The notes beneath the pieces are model-generated. The model searched no databases. It was not told the origin of the DNA and was given only the letters and a program-made list of their open reading frames with translations. From an uncultured Phascolarctobacterium sp. (GTDB lineage: Bacteria; Bacillota; Negativicutes; Acidaminococcales; Acidaminococcaceae), in assembly GCA_905207485.1 (NCBI GenBank), contig CAJLLL010000017.1:1-33844 (forward strand): a DNA stretch of 33,844 nucleotides, read 5' to 3'. The position numbers and the translations under genes are program-made. Within the stretch, counting starts at the first letter, position 1; each line of letters begins with the position of its first letter. This document shows, in pieces, positions 30,388 through 33,844 of the stretch.

Positions 30388-31562
30388 TTATAAAACTTAA
30401 TGTACATAATTTAGAACGAGAAATTGCCGCGCTGGGCATTCACCCCGCAAGCCGCGGCATTTTTGCCGCTAAAAGCAAAATTTTACCGCTTAAACTTACT
30501 TGTGTGCGTACGCCTGCCGCAAATATTTTAAAGCAGGAAATGCTGGCAGCTGGCGGCGATTGCGCTGTACCAAGCAACTGTATTTTAAATGACACCAAAT
30601 ATGTTGATGCCGTTCTTTTAGGCACAATAAAGCACTACCGCATTTTGGTACGCAAACTTGCTCAGATGCCGTTTTTCGGATTAGGAAAAATAAAAGAAGA
30701 TTTGCAAAAATTTTTGGTGCAGCAGCAGCCTGTAACTGTACTGGCAGACGGCAGGCAGCTTGTGTACGACAAACTGCGCATTATGGGCATTTTGAACGTA
30801 ACGCCGGATTCGTTTTACAGCGGTTCGCGCGTCGGCGCAGATTTATTGCGGCGCGCAGAGCAGATGCTTGCTGACGGAGCCGATATTTTGGATATTGGCG
30901 GCGAAAGCACGCGCCCCGGCAGCGATGCTGTAACGGTTGAAGAAGAAATAAAACGTGTAGTGCCTGCTGTGGAATCCGTAAAAAAGGCTTTTGCCGGCAG
31001 TATAATTTCGGTAGATACTTACCATGCGCAAACGGCACAGGCAGCAATTAATGCCGGTGCTGATATTATTAATGATGTAACGGCGCTTACTGGCGATGAA
31101 GCCATGGCACAAGTTGCTGCCAATGCCAAAGTGCCGGTAGTGCTGATGCATATGCGCGGTACGCCTAAGACCATGCAGCAGAACTGCAGCTATGATAATG
31201 TAGTAAGCGAAGTTGCCGCATATTTGCAGCAGCGTGCTGAAGATTTAGCAGAACTTGGCATTGGTTCTGACAAAATTATTTTTGACCCCGGTATTGGTTT
31301 TGCCAAAAATACACAGCAAAATCTTGAGCTTTTGCAGGGGCTTGATTCCTTAACCTGGCTTGGCTGTCCTGTACTTTTAGCGGCATCGCGCAAAACCGTT
31401 ATCGGCGAAACGCTTGGCGGATTACCTCCGCAGGAACGTCTTGAAGGCACTGTTGCGTTAAGTTGCCAGGCTGTTTATGCAGGGGCGCAAATGGTGCGTG
31501 TGCATGATGTAAAAGAAAATCTGCGCGCTGTGCGCATGCTGGAGGCGGTTTTATGCAGATAA
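30384..31562 (+). CDS. folP: Dihydropteroate synthase with N-terminal extension
   Basis: 392 aa, longer than the ~280 aa of E. coli FolP. Residues 1-125 are an extra N-terminal domain seen in some clostridial and Negativicute enzymes; the TIM barrel starts at about 130 (LRIMGILNVTPDSFYSGSR). Active-site motifs: DIGGESTRPG, the Asp of ISVDTYHA, INDVTAL, VLMHMRGTPKTMQ, FDPGIGFAKN, AASRKTVIGE and VRVHDVKEN. It joins hydroxymethyl-dihydropterin diphosphate with p-aminobenzoate and is the sulfonamide target. The ATG overlaps the folE2 stop (ATGA), indicating translational coupling. Confidence 0.93.
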   Translation: MIIKLNVHNLEREIAALGIHPASRGIFAAKSKILPLKLTCVRTPAANILKQEMLAAGGDCAVPSNCILNDTKYVDAVLLGTIKHYRILVRKLAQMPFFGLGKIKEDLQKFLVQQQPVTVLADGRQLVYDKLRIMGILNVTPDSFYSGSRVGADLLRRAEQMLADGADILDIGGESTRPGSDAVTVEEEIKRVVPAVESVKKAFAGSIISVDTYHAQTAQAAINAGADIINDVTALTGDEAMAQVAANAKVPVVLMHMRGTPKTMQQNCSYDNVVSEVAAYLQQRAEDLAELGIGSDKIIFDPGIGFAKNTQQNLELLQGLDSLTWLGCPVLLAASRKTVIGETLGGLPPQERLEGTVALSCQAVYAGAQMVRVHDVKENLRAVRMLEAVLCR

Positions 31563-32023
31563 CGGCTTATGTGGCGTTGGGAACGAATCTCGGCAGCCTT
31601 AAAGAAAACCTTGATGATGCTTTAAAACGCCTTGCAGAAAAAGGATTGGAAATTACTAAAGTATCTTCTTATATAGATACTGACCCTTACGGAGTTACCG
31701 ACCAGCCGCGCTTTTTAAATGCGGTATGTGAAGTGCAGACAGAACTTGCACCGCAGGAACTTTTAAAAATTCTTCTGGAAACGGAACTTGAAATGGGACG
31801 GGTGCGCCTGCGCCGTTGGGGTGAGCGCATAATAGATTTGGACTTAATTTTTTACGGCGATGAAGTTATTAATGAGCCGAATCTCGTTGTGCCGCATCCG
31901 GATATGCAAAATCGAGATTTTGTTTTGCGGCCTTTGTTTGAAATAGCTCCGGAAAAAGTACATCCGGTTTTTGATAAAACAATAAGCCAACTATGGCAGG
32001 AATATTTAGCAAAGAAGGAATAA
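31553..32023 (+). CDS. folK: 6-hydroxymethyl-7,8-dihydropterin pyrophosphokinase (HPPK)
   Basis: 156 aa, typical HPPK length. N-terminal AYVALGTNLGSLKENL, pterin-side SSYIDTDPYGVTDQPRFLNAV (in parts TDPYGVTDQ and FLNAV), and the catalytic metal segment RRWGERIIDLDLIFYG with the D-x-D pair, then VVPHPDMQNRDFVLRPL. It activates hydroxymethyl-dihydropterin with ATP for FolP. It overlaps folP by 10 nt; GGAGG lies 7 nt before the ATG. No folB lies between or around these genes. Confidence 0.95.
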   Translation: MQITAYVALGTNLGSLKENLDDALKRLAEKGLEITKVSSYIDTDPYGVTDQPRFLNAVCEVQTELAPQELLKILLETELEMGRVRLRRWGERIIDLDLIFYGDEVINEPNLVVPHPDMQNRDFVLRPLFEIAPEKVHPVFDKTISQLWQEYLAKKE

Positions 32024-32024
32024 T

Positions 32025-33251
32025 ATGGCATACGAACTTGATGCACAGCATATTGTAAAAAGATTTACCGCTTATGCGGAATTCAGCACCGCTTCTGATG
32101 AAAGAAGCACAACGCTGCCCAGTACGCAAGGGCAGTGGCAGCTTGCGGAATATTTACAAAAAGAACTTACGGAACTTGGTTTGGCAAATGTAAAAGTAAC
32201 CGATAAATGCTACGTTCTTGCAGAACTGCCTGCCAATAGCGACGAGGCGCTGCCGGTTATCGGGCTGATTGCCCACATGGATACCAGCAGTGAAGCGAGC
32301 GGAGAAAACGTAAAAGTTACTTTGCATAAAGCGTGGGACGGAACGGATATAAAACTTGCTGAAAACTGTGTTATCAGTACAAAAGATTTTCCGGAAATAC
32401 TGGCGTATATTGGACAGGACATTTTAACCGCAGGCGGCACCACTTTGCTTGGCGCAGATGATAAAGCTGGCATTGCCGCAATAGTAAGTGCCTGCGAATA
32501 TTTATTGGCTCATCCTGAAATTAAGCACGGCAAAATTTTGCTGGCATTTACGCCTGATGAAGAAATTGGCCGCGGTACGGATGGCTTTCCGCTTGATGAA
32601 TTTAAGGCGGATTTTGCATATACCGTTGACGGCGGCGCAATTGGCGAGCTGAATTATGAAACGTTTAATGCCTGCAATGCTAAAATAATTTTTAACGGTG
32701 TTTCCGTACATACCGGCAGCGCTAAAAATAAAATGCGCAATGCTGTAACTATGGCTGCAGAATGGCAAATGGCACTGCCACAGGCTGAAAAACCGGAATA
32801 CACCGAAAACTATGAAGGGTTTTACCATTGCCTGCGCATTGAAGGCGGTACTGACCGTGTAGAACTGGATATGATTTTACGCGACCACGATAAAAACCTG
32901 CTGGAAAAACGCAAACAGCTTTTACGTGATTTGGCAGCATTTATGAATGTTAAATATGGCGCAGGCACTGTTGAATGCAGTTTGCAGGATATGTACTGCA
33001 ATATGAAGGAATACCTTGCGCCGGTATTTGAAATTGTAGAACGTGCAGAAAACGCCATGCGCGAGACCGGCATTGAACCGCAGCTTATTCCTGTGCGCGG
33101 CGGTACGGATGGTTCACGCCTTTCCGAGATGGGCCTGCCGTGTCCGAATATTTTTACGGGCGGGCATAATTTTCATGGGCGTTTTGAATATCTGCCTGTG
33201 CCTTCGCTTGTAAAATGCACGGAAGTATTGCTGAATATTGTAAAAGCGTAA
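32025..33251 (+). CDS. pepT: Tripeptidase T
   Basis: 408 aa, M20B family di-zinc aminopeptidase that releases the N-terminal residue of tripeptides in the cytoplasm. Metal and catalytic motifs in order: IAHMDTS (His, Asp), LLGADDKAGIA (bridging Asp), TPDEEIGRG (catalytic Glu and Glu ligand), AYTVDGG (Asp), and GGHNFHGRFEY (His). The lid domain VSVHTGSAKNKMRNA is present. Length and motif order fit PepT closely. The ATG is 1 nt after the folK stop; AAGGA lies 5 nt upstream. Confidence 0.94.
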   Translation: MAYELDAQHIVKRFTAYAEFSTASDERSTTLPSTQGQWQLAEYLQKELTELGLANVKVTDKCYVLAELPANSDEALPVIGLIAHMDTSSEASGENVKVTLHKAWDGTDIKLAENCVISTKDFPEILAYIGQDILTAGGTTLLGADDKAGIAAIVSACEYLLAHPEIKHGKILLAFTPDEEIGRGTDGFPLDEFKADFAYTVDGGAIGELNYETFNACNAKIIFNGVSVHTGSAKNKMRNAVTMAAEWQMALPQAEKPEYTENYEGFYHCLRIEGGTDRVELDMILRDHDKNLLEKRKQLLRDLAAFMNVKYGAGTVECSLQDMYCNMKEYLAPVFEIVERAENAMRETGIEPQLIPVRGGTDGSRLSEMGLPCPNIFTGGHNFHGRFEYLPVPSLVKCTEVLLNIVKA

Positions 33252-33255
33252 AACA

Positions 33256-33789
33256 ATGCCACAGCATATTGTAGTAACTGATTATAATCCTGCTTGGAGA
33301 GATAAGTTTGAGCGGGAGGCAAAACTTGTAAGAGGCATTCTTGGAAATTTGTGCGTAGCTGTGTATCATATCGGCAGTACAGCAGTACCGGGCTTAAAAG
33401 CCAAACCTATAATTGATATTATGCCGGTTGTTTCTGATATTGCCGCCGTTGACAGCTTGCAGAAGAAGTTTGAGGCTGCCGGATACGAATATATGGGAGA
33501 GTTTGGCATACCTGGCAGGCGTTATCTGCGTAAAGGCGGGGATGAACGTACTCATCAGGTACATATTTTTGCTGAAGCAGACAGCTGCGAAATTGTACGC
33601 CATTTGGCAGTGCGTGATTATCTGTGCAGCCATCCGCAGGAGGCGGCCGCTTACGGCACTTTAAAAAAGAAACTGGCGTTAAAATACCCATACGATATTG
33701 AAGGTTATTGCAATGGTAAAGATGCTTTTGTAAAAAAACTGGAACAAAAAGCTCTTGATTGGGCAAACAAAAATAACTCCGCAGTTTAA
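33256..33789 (+). CDS. GrpB/UPF0157-family nucleotidyltransferase-fold protein
   Basis: 177 aa. The family core is VYHIGSTAVPGLKAKPIIDIMPVV (about 36-59), which resembles a minimal nucleotidyltransferase active site (GS followed by D-x-D-like IDI), and later GRRYLRK and THQVHIF. Members of GrpB/UPF0157 are common in Firmicutes; their substrate is not established, and some are fused to CoaE. It starts 4 bp after pepT and has no clear ribosome site, so translation may depend on pepT. The final codons are inside the terminator stem. Confidence 0.85.
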   Translation: MPQHIVVTDYNPAWRDKFEREAKLVRGILGNLCVAVYHIGSTAVPGLKAKPIIDIMPVVSDIAAVDSLQKKFEAAGYEYMGEFGIPGRRYLRKGGDERTHQVHIFAEADSCEIVRHLAVRDYLCSHPQEAAAYGTLKKKLALKYPYDIEGYCNGKDAFVKKLEQKALDWANKNNSAV

Positions 33790-33809
33790 AGCTGCGGAGT
33801 TATTTTTTA
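33772..33809 (+). terminator. Terminator of the long operon, overlapping the last codons
   Basis: Perfect 13-bp stem (AATAACTCCGCAG, 33772-33784; complement 33792-33804) with a 7-nt loop and a T-run. The grpB-like stop codon (33787-33789) lies in the loop. Confidence 0.93.
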
Positions 33810-33828
33810 TAGATACGAGGTTATTCAG

Positions 33829-33844
33829 ATGCAAAGTTATCTTT
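33829..33844 (+). CDS. Possible start of a further gene (cut by the window end)
   Basis: ATG at 33829 with GAGG 8 nt upstream; only five codons (MQSYL) are visible. A TATAGA just before could be its -10. Confidence 0.3.

Noticed and set aside
1..33844. CRISPR arrays, insertion sequences, prophage or integrase genes
   Set aside because: No regularly spaced repeats, no transposase or integrase motifs and no terminal inverted repeats with target duplications were found by reading; the repeats present are terminators.

Overview
The window looks like a chromosome segment of a diderm Firmicute (Negativicutes; Acidaminococcaceae such as Phascolarctobacterium would fit, but the genus is inference). 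The reasons are: an outer-membrane porin with an N-terminal SLH domain (OmpM/Mep45 type), a FadL/OmpP1-type outer-membrane protein, a Selenomonas-type lysine/ornithine decarboxylase of the kind that supplies cadaverine for peptidoglycan, and Firmicute-style strong Shine-Dalgarno sites with frequent GTG/TTG starts. There is no sign of phage, insertion sequence or CRISPR array.

Layout. 2-3737: the 3' part of a ClC channel with a TrkA-C tail, a TIGR04076-like/HMA fusion protein, a Crp/Fnr regulator and an M24 peptidase. The two convergent gene pairs here are each separated by a copy of the same 46-bp terminator. 3896-5871: a TrmB-type regulator and an atypical diaminopimelate decarboxylase, co-transcribed from a consensus promoter with a palindrome over the start site. 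6100-13346: a LysR regulator, then a nikABCDE-like ABC importer, with an SLH porin 22 nt after the last ATPase gene. The substrate-binding protein has Tyr where E. coli NikA has the nickel ligand His416. 13517-14734: tRNA-Gly(CCC) and an aspartoacylase-family hydrolase. 14816-17655: two tandem paralogous FAD-linked 2-hydroxyacid dehydrogenases. 17817-22967: FadL-type protein, a helical-repeat protein, a candidate small RNA, lysine/ornithine decarboxylase and serS. 23154-23392: tRNA Lys-Glu-Val cluster. 23509-26844: an AT-richer accessory stretch (orphan protein, AraC regulator divergent from an iron-sulfur-type flavoprotein and a RibD-C reductase, and a possible gene remnant). 26947-27633: UPF0173 hydrolase. 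27813-33789: one long plus-strand operon: glucosaminidase, trmL, a COG0720 pterin enzyme, folE2, folP, folK, pepT, grpB-like.

How the parts fit. The decarboxylase (cadaverine) and the SLH porin are two ends of the same envelope-tethering logic known from Selenomonas and Veillonella. The folate operon lacks folB, but its COG0720 member carries a CExxHGH signature, which predicts a dual queuosine/folate enzyme that bypasses FolB.

Most noteworthy non-coding signal: at 19983-20113 on the minus strand a perfect TTGACA-N17-TATAAT promoter is followed about 95 nt later by a strong intrinsic terminator. The predicted RNA has a 5' hairpin, a single-stranded pyrimidine-rich stretch and a terminator hairpin, the typical layout of a bacterial small RNA. 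It lies in the 3' region of the decarboxylase gene and appears unannotated.
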